A stretch of DNA of 64,000 nucleotides from Thermoflavifilum sp. (GCA_023511875.1 JAIMAQ010000001.1:62001-126000); one strand, 5' to 3'. Positions 9,382 to 18,101 are shown, counted from the stretch's first letter. Notes: generated from the sequence alone by a model not told the origin. Translations and numbers: made by a program.

Positions 9382-10721
9382 TGATTTGAAGAAATCTCAT
9401 CGGCAAGTGTGCATACAATTTCAAATTTGGTGCCTTTACCGAGAGCACTTTCTACCTTAATTTTCCAGCCATGTGCATCTACAATTGATTTTACATATGA
9501 TAAACCCAAACCAAATCCTTTCACGTCGTGCAAGTTGCCGGAATGTGCGCGATAAAATTTTTCGAAGATATGTTTTACCGTTTGCTTATTCATGCCCACA
9601 CCTTTATCTGCTATGCTTAAGATGAGTTGATGATGAGAATGGTTGCGAGTACGAATATCGATGAAAGGTTTCCCTTTAGAATATTTTAACGCGTTATCGA
9701 TTAAGTTGGAAAGCATGTGGATGAAATGGTTTTGATCGGTAAGCACGAGAGAAGAACTCGCTTCTAATGCTGTGTGTACTTCAGCTTGACGACTTTGGAA
9801 CTGAAGTGCAAAGCTATTTAAGGTTTGTTGAATCAATTGATGGATATCGTGAGGCTGCAGGTTGAGTTCTAATTCATGCCTATCGAGTGCCGAAGATTCG
9901 AGCACGGTTTCTATATGTTTATACATCTTTTGGCTTTCTTCTTTAATCACACTTGCCAGTGGCTTGATTTTTTGCGGATCAGAAAGAATTTTTTCGTTGC
10001 AAATGGTATCGAGGGCCAGATTGATGGTAGCCAGCGGAGTTTTGAGTTCGTGAGAAATATTGTTGATAAAATCAGATTTGATTTCAGAGATTTTCTTTTG
10101 TCGTATTAAGGCATAAATGGTTAAGGCAAAGGCTGTAATGATGATGAGGGTAAACAAGATTGATCCTGTGATCATCCAACCCATTGAGCGGGCAATGCTC
10201 ACCTGCGTAACTGGAATGGTGATGACCAGAGTTTCTGCGCTAGGGATAAAGCCAGCTGCATCGGAGAGCTGGATGAGGCATTGAATATTGTGCAAGGTGT
10301 CTTGAATCGTTTGTATGATATGCGGAGAGCGCACCAAATAAGAAGGAAACATGCTGAGGTTGGAAATCACTGCAAATTCGTAGGGTGTATGCAAGCCTTT
10401 TTTTTCAAAAACCTGATGGATAACGGCACTAATCTCGTCGGCCGTGAATTTTTGGCTTACGGGAATTTGGCTATTGAAGCGATTGGCCAACATTTGCCAG
10501 GGCGAATCATCGCTATCGGTATGCGTAGATAAAACGGTTAATCCATTTCCGCTGCCGTGGACGAGCTGTTCGCGGATGGCATCGGTTGCTTCAACTAATT
10601 TTTGCCGCAGTTCTTCTTTTTTAATTAAAGCAGCATTCTTGATCCAGCTCATCTGGATGTAAATGATCCCAAGCAACGAAAGCGTAATGAGTATGACGAT
10701 AGCAGGGAACAAGCGTTTCAT
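9378..10721 (-). CDS. Membrane sensor histidine kinase, orphan
   Basis: 447 residues. Two membrane segments (about 4-25 and 182-206) flank a periplasmic sensor region of about 150 residues. There is no clear HAMP domain; the HisKA helix begins directly after a short linker. Phospho-acceptor H224 in NISHELKTPLATI, N box with N343 (SNLIDNALKYS), G1 box D372KGVGM, F box FEKFYRA and G2 box GFGLGLSYV at 402-410 are all intact, so the kinase should be active. No response regulator is next to it in the window, unlike many two-component pairs. TAAATTTG lies 5 nt before the ATG. A non-coding stretch with repeats lies upstream. Confidence 0.92.
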   Translation of the reverse strand: MKRLFPAIVILITLSLLGIIYIQMSWIKNAALIKKEELRQKLVEATDAIREQLVHGSGNGLTVLSTHTDSDDSPWQMLANRFNSQIPVSQKFTADEISAVIHQVFEKKGLHTPYEFAVISNLSMFPSYLVRSPHIIQTIQDTLHNIQCLIQLSDAAGFIPSAETLVITIPVTQVSIARSMGWMITGSILFTLIIITAFALTIYALIRQKKISEIKSDFINNISHELKTPLATINLALDTICNEKILSDPQKIKPLASVIKEESQKMYKHIETVLESSALDRHELELNLQPHDIHQLIQQTLNSFALQFQSRQAEVHTALEASSSLVLTDQNHFIHMLSNLIDNALKYSKGKPFIDIRTRNHSHHQLILSIADKGVGMNKQTVKHIFEKFYRAHSGNLHDVKGFGLGLSYVKSIVDAHGWKIKVESALGKGTKFEIVCTLADEISSNH

Positions 10722-10726
10722 CTACA

Positions 10727-10734
10727 CAAATTTA
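10727..10734 (-). promoter_or_regulatory. Bacteroidota -7 promoter element for the histidine kinase
   Basis: TAAATTTG on the minus strand, exact TAnnTTTG match, 5 nt before the ATG; implies a leaderless or nearly leaderless mRNA. No upstream TTG at normal distance. Confidence 0.5.
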
Positions 10735-10830
10735 CTGGCTTAGGTGAGTTTATTCCTATGCTCGATTTCTGGGTGAAATGATTTAACGTGGTCTTAACTG
10801 GTTAGTTGCACGAAATTTGCACCTTATAGG

Positions 10831-10899
10831 ATGGATTTTCATACAGTTGGATTTTGGTTGATATGGAGGCCTTTGGCCTCCTTTTTTGTGTATGGGTAG
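10831..10899 (+). CDS. Possible 22-residue small ORF in front of a terminator
   Basis: ATG at 10831 to TAG at 10899. The terminator stem at 10865-10881 lies inside the frame, which would suit a leader peptide or simply a short non-coding transcript ending there. No good ribosome binding site and no known family. Likely function unknown; it may be a chance frame. Confidence 0.2.
   Translation: MDFHTVGFWLIWRPLASFFVYG
10865..10887 (+). terminator. Rho-independent terminator-like hairpin
   Basis: GGAGGCC stem, TTT loop, GGCCTCC, then six T. On the plus strand this is a classical intrinsic terminator, yet no plus-strand gene ends just upstream (the nearest, the LD-carboxypeptidase, ends 1.5 kb earlier). 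It suggests a short plus-strand RNA starting after about 10735. Confidence 0.6.
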
Positions 10900-10981
10900 T
10901 GCGTTTGCAGGGTAATTCTTAGAGCAAATTTGTGGGATAATCGGTAATGTTGTCGTATGAAATAATGGCTTTTCTCCAACC

Positions 10982-11016
10982 GACCTTCAAAAAAATTACC
11001 CATTTTTCTGGCAGTC
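10982..11016. repeat. Collapsed copy of the palindromic element (both tips only)
   Basis: The left tip GACCTTCA and A-run are joined directly to the right tip CCATTTTTCTGGCAGTC, with the 140-nt middle missing. A degenerate hairpin half (about 11017-11057) follows. Confidence 0.65.
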
Positions 11017-11117
11017 TTGAACTTTCTTAAGTTTTCAGAGAAATAAAATAAAGAAGAATATAACGTTCTCCATCAAATCAAACTTCCAGTAATCTTTTTC
11101 ATATCTTCTCCCCAAAT

Positions 11118-11293
11118 GACCTTCAGAAAAATGGCGTGAAGAAATGGGCGAACATGAGCGTGAAACGGAAAATGAGGTGGGATGTAGATAAAGTTGAAGT
11201 ATCAAAAAGCTGATTCAGCATTACATAAGTCCATAGGGGTGTTTCATTTTCCGTAGCGAAATGGAGCCCATTTCAGCCATTTTTCTGACAGTC
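11118..11293. repeat. 176-bp imperfect palindromic element, copy 3
   Basis: Starts GACCTTCAGAAAAATGG, ends CCATTTTTCTGACAGTC, 176 bp and in the same orientation as copies 1 and 2. The centre keeps ATCAAAAAGCTGATTCAGC. It is very close to copies 1 and 2, although 5 kb away. Confidence 0.85.
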
Positions 11294-11307
11294 TTGAATT
11301 TTCTTTG

Positions 11308-11339
11308 CTTCTTTCTTTGTTTCAAGACAAAGAAAGAAG
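11308..11339. repeat. 32-bp hairpin repeat, copy 4
   Basis: Same 13-bp stem and TTCAAG loop, 14 nt after palindrome copy 3. A degraded second right half-unit follows (about 11350-11406), as after copy 1. Confidence 0.85.
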
Positions 11340-11440
11340 GAACATACCCTGGCTATTTTTTCTAACAATCTTGAATTTTCTTAAGTTTCCAGACAAAGAA
11401 AGAAAGCCATAGATAAAGCTTTCTCGACCATATCCATTAT

Positions 11441-13924
11441 TTAAACGGGATCTACATCCGGGATGATTCGAACGGCTTTGAATTCTTTATTTTCTTGTAG
11501 AGATGCACAGCGGGCTAAAATATGTTCTTTATATGCTTGCAAGCGAGATAACTGGCGAGGTAATCGAATCAAAATCTCTTGCAAATATTGATTGCGAATG
11601 CGACTCACCGGTGGTGATGCTGGGCCAATAATAGGCTGATATGCAAGGTAAGATTCTTGTGCAAATACTTCATGAAGACTACGTGCAAGCGTATAAGCAG
11701 CAGCTATCACTTTTTCCTGCTGAGCATGCTTCAGCATAATCTTCATGAGCCGCACAAATGGTGGGTAAGCAAATTGTTCACGTGTTTCAATCTCCGTTTG
11801 AAAAAAAGCAGCATAATCGTGAGACATGACCCATTGTAATACGGGATGCTGAAGTCTATATGCTTGAATAATCACCATTCCTTTCTCCCCTTTTCTGCCA
11901 GCACGCCCACTTACTTGCTCCATGAGTTGAAAAGCCCGTTCATTTACCCGAAAATCAGGATAACTGAGTAAGCTATCGGCCAGTAAAATCCCTACTAATC
12001 CAACAGATTCAAAATCCAATCCTTTTACCACCATTTGCGTACCCACCAATATATCGATACGACGTTGTTCAAATTGGGTAATCAAACGGTGAAAACTATC
12101 TTTTCTCCGCATGGTATCTAAGTCCATACGAGCGATACTGGCTTTAGGAAACAACATATGTAATTCATCTTCCACTTTTTCGGTGCCAAAACTTTTATCG
12201 ATCATAGCATGACTACCACAGGCCTGGCATTGCTTGATGGGAGCATATTGTCGACCACAATAATGACATATTAGCTTGTTTTCTGCTTTATGATAAGTTA
12301 ATGCCACATCACACTGTTGGCAATGTGGTATCCAGCCACACACCTGGCAAATCTGTGAAGGCGCATAGCCCCTGCGGTTTTGAAATAAAATCACCTGTTT
12401 ATTATCCTGCAAGGTTCGGCGAATATGCTCTTCTAACAATGGAGTAATATGTCGATCTTGTCGTTGTTGCTTAGCAATAGTGCGCATATCGGCCAATACC
12501 ATATCAGGCAGTGCGATTTGTCCATATCGTTCGCGCAATGCCACATATCCGTATTTACCTTGTTGTGCTTGAAAATAAGTTTCTACTGCTGGGGTGGCCG
12601 ATCCTAAGATCACTTTTGCTTGTAACAGATGGGCATAATAGATGGCCGCATCACGCGCATGGTAGCGTGGTGCAGGATCTTGTTGTTTAAACGAGGCATC
12701 ATGTTCCTCGTCAACAATGATGAGCGACAACTTTATAAAAGGCAACCATAGGGCCGAGCGCGATCCTACAACTACTTGTAACTGACCCGATCTCACTTTA
12801 TTCCACAATTCCACCCTTTCATTAGGATTAAGTCGAGAATGGTAAATACCAATATGAGGACCTAGATATTGTTGAAGCCTGCGAATCATTTGTGCCGTGA
12901 GGGCTATTTCTGGCAACAGGTATAAGACTTGTTCGCCACGGGCTATTGCTTCTTGCATCAACGATACATACAACAAAGTTTTCCCGCTCGATGTAATACC
13001 ATGCAACAACACCACTTGTTTCTCTTGCAAAAAATCTCGTATTTGTTGAAGGCATTTTTGTTGTGCAATGGTCAGGCGAATAGGCTGTATCTCCCCATCA
13101 AATGTAAAAGACAAGCGATCAATAGCTTGTGTATACTCTTGAAAGACACCTTTCTCGATCAATGCATGCAATTGCGCATGAGTCGCTCCTGCTTGCTGGA
13201 GTAAATCTTTTTTCTTCACAAAACCTTCTTTTTGCTTGAGTTCATAAAACTTCATCAACAACTGCAATTGTTTAGGGGCACGTTCGAGAGTATCAAACAA
13301 GCGATGCAAAGCTTGTTCGTCATTATATTCAGGTGACAACGCAACAAAACTTTCCATTTTAGGCCGATACAATTCTTTGAGCGATTCATCGGCAATACAA
13401 ATATGTTGATCGAGTAAACTTTTGATGATGGTATGTGCCGATGCGGTAGAATGATCACTCAAAATTTGTTGTACCTCAGCTATGCTCAAAGCATTTTTCA
13501 TCGACAAAGCCTCTACAACCAAATAAGCTTCATCTGAAAGTTGTGTTGCTAATGCTTGCAAAGCATTGGGGTGAGCATAGGCAGGATCGAGCAGCAAAAC
13601 TGTTTCACTACTCAGCTTTAAATGAGCAGGCAATGCCATATTCATCACCTCGCCTTCGGTGCACGCATAATATTGCGCTACCCATTCCCAAAATTGTAAT
13701 TGATGCTGCCAGACAACAGGGTGATCATCGAGCTGCGACAAAATAGGTTTTACAACATAAGCCTCAGGTGGCCGATGGTGAATATGCTTGACGATAGCTG
13801 CATATTTACGCCGGCTCCCAAATTGCACAATTACACGCATACCAGGTTGTAAATGCATCTCATCTGGAATACGATAGGTGTATAATCGAGGCAAAGACAA
13901 GGGCAAAATGACATCGGCAAACAT
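11441..13924 (-). CDS. priA: Primosomal protein N' (PriA helicase)
   Basis: 827 residues; 3'-5' DNA helicase that restarts collapsed replication forks. N-terminal DNA-binding region (1-100, GMRVIVQFGSRRKYAAIV), Walker A at 309-316 (GITSSGKT), DEEH box with the PriA aromatic-rich loop (SFKQQDPAPRYHARD), and two zinc-binding clusters of Cys pairs (CQVCGWIPHCQQC, CHYCG, CQACG). Helicase motif VSGRAGRKGEKG lies near residue 650. Length is somewhat above E. coli PriA and usual for Bacteroidota. The priA start faces the aminotransferase promoter; TAATTTTA 6 nt before its ATG is close to a -7 element. Confidence 0.96.
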   Translation of the reverse strand: MFADVILPLSLPRLYTYRIPDEMHLQPGMRVIVQFGSRRKYAAIVKHIHHRPPEAYVVKPILSQLDDHPVVWQHQLQFWEWVAQYYACTEGEVMNMALPAHLKLSSETVLLLDPAYAHPNALQALATQLSDEAYLVVEALSMKNALSIAEVQQILSDHSTASAHTIIKSLLDQHICIADESLKELYRPKMESFVALSPEYNDEQALHRLFDTLERAPKQLQLLMKFYELKQKEGFVKKKDLLQQAGATHAQLHALIEKGVFQEYTQAIDRLSFTFDGEIQPIRLTIAQQKCLQQIRDFLQEKQVVLLHGITSSGKTLLYVSLMQEAIARGEQVLYLLPEIALTAQMIRRLQQYLGPHIGIYHSRLNPNERVELWNKVRSGQLQVVVGSRSALWLPFIKLSLIIVDEEHDASFKQQDPAPRYHARDAAIYYAHLLQAKVILGSATPAVETYFQAQQGKYGYVALRERYGQIALPDMVLADMRTIAKQQRQDRHITPLLEEHIRRTLQDNKQVILFQNRRGYAPSQICQVCGWIPHCQQCDVALTYHKAENKLICHYCGRQYAPIKQCQACGSHAMIDKSFGTEKVEDELHMLFPKASIARMDLDTMRRKDSFHRLITQFEQRRIDILVGTQMVVKGLDFESVGLVGILLADSLLSYPDFRVNERAFQLMEQVSGRAGRKGEKGMVIIQAYRLQHPVLQWVMSHDYAAFFQTEIETREQFAYPPFVRLMKIMLKHAQQEKVIAAAYTLARSLHEVFAQESYLAYQPIIGPASPPVSRIRNQYLQEILIRLPRQLSRLQAYKEHILARCASLQENKEFKAVRIIPDVDPV

Positions 13925-14044
13925 GGCCTAAAATTAGGTGAATTCCCTTCCCGATGAACAATGGACAAGTGCCAGAATATGCAAATTGGCCTCTACGATA
14001 AAGGAACAAACATTTTTCGTTTCTCTTGATGCTATATTTATTCC

Positions 14045-14052
14045 TAACTTTG
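14045..14052 (+). promoter_or_regulatory. Promoter of the aminotransferase gene
   Basis: TAACTTTG with TTG at 14026-14028, 16 nt upstream. A start site some 5-10 nt downstream would leave about 30 nt of leader before the ATG at 14088, and it excludes the earlier in-frame start at 13938. Confidence 0.6.
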
Positions 14053-14087
14053 CGCCTGATTTTTTGAACGTTTTTAATGAATTTTCC

Positions 14088-15278
14088 ATGCAGCTTGCAC
14101 AACGTCTAAACCGCATCACCGAATCGCAAACCATTCGAATGACAAAATTGGGGCGTGAGTTGAAGGCTAAGGGCATTGATGTGATCGACTTAAGCATTGG
14201 AGAACCCGATTTCGACACTCCTGCTCCGATTAAGGAAGCCGCCAAAAAGGCTCTCGATGAAGGATACACGCACTACCCACCCGTTCCAGGCTACCCAGAA
14301 CTTCGGAAAGCCATTGCCGAAAAACTTAAAAAAGAAAATCATTGGGAAGTAAGTCCTGAACAAATTGTGGTGTCGAATGGAGCCAAGCAAGCCATTGCCA
14401 ATGTGATGCTCAGCTTGCTCGATCCCGGTGATGAAGTGATTATTCCTACGCCCTATTGGGTCTCGTATGCCGATATTACCAAGCTGGCCGAAGGCACGCC
14501 AGTATTCATTCATTGTGGTTTTGAACAACAATATAAACTTCGCCCCGAACAGCTGGAAAAAGCCATCACTGCAAAAACCAAAGCCATCATCTATTCTTCA
14601 CCCAGTAACCCTACAGGTGCATTGTATAGCAAAGAAGAGCTGGCAGCATTGGCCGAAGTGCTCAGGCATCATCCACAAGTGTTTATCATTTCCGATGAAA
14701 TTTATGAATATATCAATTACGTGGGCAAGCACGAAAGTATTACTCAATTTCAAGACTTGATACCACGAATAATTGTGATCAATGGATTCAGCAAAGGCTT
14801 TGCGATGACGGGTTGGCGATTGGGATATTCGGTATCGCCACTTCCTATTGCTAAGGCTTGCGATACCATTCAGGGGCAGTTTACCTCGGGAGCTAATGCA
14901 TTTGCCCAACGAGGGGCTTTGTTTGCATTAGAAAGCAATCGAGATGCTTGCCAGCACATGGTCAACGCTTTTCGAGAAAGAAGAGATTTTCTGGTTAAAG
15001 CTCTACAAAGCATTCCAGGCTTGCGTTTTCACGTACCAGAAGGTGCATTTTACTTGTTTCCTGAAGTGAAATCTTATTTTGGTAAATCTGATGGCCAGCA
15101 AGTCATTCAAAATGCCGATGATTTAGCTATGTATTTGCTCAATAATGCCTATGTGTCTACGGTCACAGGTAGTGCATTCGGCGAGCCAGATTGTATTCGG
15201 CTTTCTTATGCCAATTCACTCGACAAATTGCAACAAGCCGTAGAACGTATTCAGAAAGCTTTGAAAGCCCTTCACTAA
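14088..15278 (+). CDS. Pyridoxal-phosphate aminotransferase, aspartate aminotransferase-like
   Basis: 396 residues, fold type I class I aminotransferase. Seen: SIGEPDFDTP near residue 36, NGAKQAI at 98 (phosphate site), SPSNPTGALY with N174, SDEIYEYI with D203 and Y206, and Schiff-base K236 in INGFSKGFAMTGWRLGYS. This resembles the Thermus/Bacillus-type aspartate (or prephenate/glutamate) aminotransferases that transfer amino groups between Asp and 2-oxoglutarate. I start at 14088 because the frame's longer start at 13938 would overlap the promoter and has no family counterpart in its first 50 residues. Transcribed alone, divergent from priA. Confidence 0.92.
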   Translation: MQLAQRLNRITESQTIRMTKLGRELKAKGIDVIDLSIGEPDFDTPAPIKEAAKKALDEGYTHYPPVPGYPELRKAIAEKLKKENHWEVSPEQIVVSNGAKQAIANVMLSLLDPGDEVIIPTPYWVSYADITKLAEGTPVFIHCGFEQQYKLRPEQLEKAITAKTKAIIYSSPSNPTGALYSKEELAALAEVLRHHPQVFIISDEIYEYINYVGKHESITQFQDLIPRIIVINGFSKGFAMTGWRLGYSVSPLPIAKACDTIQGQFTSGANAFAQRGALFALESNRDACQHMVNAFRERRDFLVKALQSIPGLRFHVPEGAFYLFPEVKSYFGKSDGQQVIQNADDLAMYLLNNAYVSTVTGSAFGEPDCIRLSYANSLDKLQQAVERIQKALKALH

Positions 15279-15295
15279 TGGGCTATGAAGTGCTT

Positions 15296-16387
15296 TTATG
15301 TTGAAGAATTTGTTTTCTTGATGCGGATTTTTTTCACTCGCATTGGCTTGGTATCGTCGCTTAAAAGAATTGACCAGGCTCGCATGCTATCGATTTGATC
15401 AAAAACGATCTTAGCGATCGCAATCATAGGAATGGCTAAAAACATACCCGCAATACCCCACATCATTTCACCGACAACCACGCCAATGATGGTGATCAAC
15501 ACATTTATCTTTACCTGTGAGCCCACAATTCTGGGCATGAGAAAATTGGCATCGAAAGTATGTACGGCCACCATAGTAATGATGAGTGCCAATGTTTTGC
15601 TCACGCTACCACTAGCAAAAGTGATGAGTGCACAAAGCACCATAGAAGAATAAATTCCCACATAAGGTATGATATTAAGAATAGCCGTTATCACTGCCAG
15701 CAGCCAGGCGTAAGGAATACCCAAAATCCAAAAAACACTTCCGAGAATTACCGCAATAGCCACAATTTCCATGAGTAAACCCAATACATATCTTTTCACT
15801 ACCCGTTCTATTTGCTTCAAAGTATCTCGTACTCGTGAATGATGATCTTCATGAAATAGGTGTAATAAAAATCGGGTGAGTAAACGTCTATAATACAACA
15901 ACAAAAACATGTAAATGGGAATAAAAATGATAAACAATAATGTAGAAGAAACTGATACCACAGTATGACCAATGATAGCGGTCGAAGAAATGTTTTGCGT
16001 AGCAATCTGAATCAAATCTTGACCACTCCGAATTTTCAAATGAAACCTTTTGTTCAACCATTCTTGAACACTTTGTAGTGTGGTAATCAACTGCTGCTGA
16101 AGCGCTGGCCAGTCGCGCGCCATAAGCCTGACTTGTGAGGCCACAAAATATAATACGCCGAGCAATACGCCAATAAATAAAATAATAGAAAGCAATACAG
16201 CCAAGCTCCTGGGTATATGCCATTTCTCCATAAAACGATTAATGGGCAATAGCAACATGGAAAATAGAAAGGCAAATAACAAGGGAGAAAGCAAAGGCTG
16301 CCCTAAATTTATTAAATAACCCATCAATACGATACTCAACAATATGGCTGCAAGCCTAATGAAAAAAGGAGGCGAGGTAGTATTCAT
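15296..16387 (-). CDS. AI-2E family transporter (PF01594)
   Basis: 363 residues, integral membrane. About eight hydrophobic segments: two near residues 8-50, one at 58-85, a soluble stretch of about 60 residues, then a cluster from 145 onward including a glycine/proline-rich block (IPYAWLLAVITAILNIIPYVG) typical of this family. The C-terminal tail is basic (KPMRVKKIRIKK). The family name comes from a proposed autoinducer-2 exporter; other members are Na+/H+ antiporters, so the substrate is unknown. It is the last gene of a probable MlaD-like, OstA-like, AI-2E series, 37 nt behind the OstA-like gene. Confidence 0.88.
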   Translation of the reverse strand: MNTTSPPFFIRLAAILLSIVLMGYLINLGQPLLSPLLFAFLFSMLLLPINRFMEKWHIPRSLAVLLSIILFIGVLLGVLYFVASQVRLMARDWPALQQQLITTLQSVQEWLNKRFHLKIRSGQDLIQIATQNISSTAIIGHTVVSVSSTLLFIIFIPIYMFLLLYYRRLLTRFLLHLFHEDHHSRVRDTLKQIERVVKRYVLGLLMEIVAIAVILGSVFWILGIPYAWLLAVITAILNIIPYVGIYSSMVLCALITFASGSVSKTLALIITMVAVHTFDANFLMPRIVGSQVKINVLITIIGVVVGEMMWGIAGMFLAIPMIAIAKIVFDQIDSMRAWSILLSDDTKPMRVKKIRIKKTNSST

Positions 16388-16424
16388 GATGACCGAAAAT
16401 TATGCCAGTGAATATAGAAAAAGT

Positions 16425-18077
16425 TTATTGATGATGAGTAGTAGCAGAAAAATCAGGATCCAGTATTTCGGTTTTACTACGAGGCCTACGGTCGGCTTGC
16501 CAAGAAAAATTACGCAACAGATAATCTTGTAAACGAATGTTTTTTAATGGGCTCATCGTGCCTGATGGCTCACCCCGAAAAGCTACTCGATATATTTTCT
16601 GATCTCGAAAATAGATATCAATTACTGCACAAGAAATCTTATTCACGCCTATAAAAGCTCCTTGGTCATCTTCTACATAATAAACACTCTCTGCATTGCC
16701 ATTTACATGCATCCAATCTAGATGATTATCTTGAAAATATCCATATATCGTTCGCCCCTTTACTTGGTTGTACATATTTTCACCAATGCGATTGATAATT
16801 ATAGCGTTTTCCAAAAGCTGTAATTCCTTTGCCTCTTGATGTTGGGTGAGCAAATACATCGTATCGCCACTAAGCTGATAGTTGCCGATCCATGCTACAG
16901 GCTGGTAAAAAAATCGAAAAGTGGAATCGGCAAATGAATAAAACATACTATCGGCAACCGCCTGCAACGAATCTGAATATATCCGTACATGATGAAAAGC
17001 GCTGAAATAGCGTGTCTTTGTGGTGTCTTTATTGGAATCGGTGTGAGTAGCTTGGGATGGATTTTTAAGTCGAATACTATCGGCATGAAGTGAATCTGAC
17101 GACGATAAGACGCCAGAAAACATCGTATCTGCTGTGGTATACAGGGTGTCGGTTTTCATTTGATAAATCAATACTGGATGTTGGGTGGCGAGCAAGGTTT
17201 GCGTTTGGTCGTGTGTTTCGGCATAATCAGCCAGTATAGTTGCCTTTCTCACGGTATCTTTCCATATCACATTACCTTTGGCAATACCCAATCCAGTCTT
17301 TCTAAAATAAAATAAACTATCGGCTGTGGTAGTTTGCGAACTATCAGCAATTACCGATCTACTGGCAAACATAGCTGTTTGTTGATCGGTATTATAATAT
17401 CCATCATGTGTATGAATGATCGTACTGCTATCCTGCAAATAGATGATGGTGGGTGAAATAAAATAAGCCGTATGCGTATCGGTATGATATTCTAAAGAAT
17501 CCGTACTTAAAGTGTATTGTGGATCTTTAAGTTTTACGCGTCGTTGAAAAAATGCTTGATGCACATCAGTATAATAGCTGCCTTGTTCACTGGTTAGCAC
17601 GGTTTGCTGGCTCACCAGTCGGCCTCCTTGGGTATATTGTGCTAAGTGTAGATTTAAATCATAAGTCAATGATCGGGTATACAAGGTCATTTGAGCATCT
17701 TTGAGCATCACATTACCGGAAAGTGTGGCCAACTTTTCATTACCCATATAATGCAAATAATCACCATAAGCATGAACGCTATCGGCCTGGTTGATATGGA
17801 TATGCCCATAGGCATCTACAATATTGTGCAGATTGTCTTTATAAGCACTATCGCAAGAAAAAGTAGTATTGCCTTGTTGCAACACCACATGCCCCATGAG
17901 TTGAGTAATATCGGAATCAGGTTTTTGAATACCAATCAATGAATCAGCATGAATGATGTAAATGATTTTCACTGTATCGCGCTGTTGAGCAATTTGTGCC
18001 CTTGCCAGTTGGCTGCTGAAGATCAACAATCCCAACAGAAGAAAACCATTTGATATGCCCGATAACCTGTGCAACAT
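16425..18077 (-). CDS. OstA-like (LptA-family) periplasmic protein
   Basis: 550 residues with an N-terminal signal peptide (cleavage near residue 28, ARAQ). The mature part repeats short beta-strand units rich in GNV, DSL and AD.. patterns (LMGHVVLQQGNTTFSCDSA, LSGNVMLKDAQM, AKGNVIWKDT). This is the OstA/LptA jellyroll of the Bacteroidota OstA_2 group, which probably bridges lipopolysaccharide between inner and outer membrane. It is several times longer than E. coli LptA. An LptD-like gene lies 2.6 kb upstream on the same strand, supporting the role. An exact TAAATTTG element precedes it. Confidence 0.85.
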   Translation of the reverse strand: MLHRLSGISNGFLLLGLLIFSSQLARAQIAQQRDTVKIIYIIHADSLIGIQKPDSDITQLMGHVVLQQGNTTFSCDSAYKDNLHNIVDAYGHIHINQADSVHAYGDYLHYMGNEKLATLSGNVMLKDAQMTLYTRSLTYDLNLHLAQYTQGGRLVSQQTVLTSEQGSYYTDVHQAFFQRRVKLKDPQYTLSTDSLEYHTDTHTAYFISPTIIYLQDSSTIIHTHDGYYNTDQQTAMFASRSVIADSSQTTTADSLFYFRKTGLGIAKGNVIWKDTVRKATILADYAETHDQTQTLLATQHPVLIYQMKTDTLYTTADTMFSGVLSSSDSLHADSIRLKNPSQATHTDSNKDTTKTRYFSAFHHVRIYSDSLQAVADSMFYSFADSTFRFFYQPVAWIGNYQLSGDTMYLLTQHQEAKELQLLENAIIINRIGENMYNQVKGRTIYGYFQDNHLDWMHVNGNAESVYYVEDDQGAFIGVNKISCAVIDIYFRDQKIYRVAFRGEPSGTMSPLKNIRLQDYLLRNFSWQADRRPRSKTEILDPDFSATTHHQ

Positions 18078-18101
18078 ATGCTGATAAGCAGCAAGTTAAG
18101 C

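Larger units (their letters stand above)
10722..11440. other. Intergenic region with terminator, possible sORF and second repeat cluster
   Basis: 719 bases between the start of the histidine kinase gene and the 3' end of priA. Bases 10722-10900 hold the kinase promoter element and a plus-strand GC-rich terminator hairpin. Bases 10900-10980 show nothing I recognise. Bases 10982-11406 hold the second cluster of the palindrome and hairpin repeats. Confidence 0.8.

Noticed and set aside
13938-14087. Earlier start for the aminotransferase
   Set aside because: The added 50 residues cover the TAACTTTG promoter and have no counterpart in the family.
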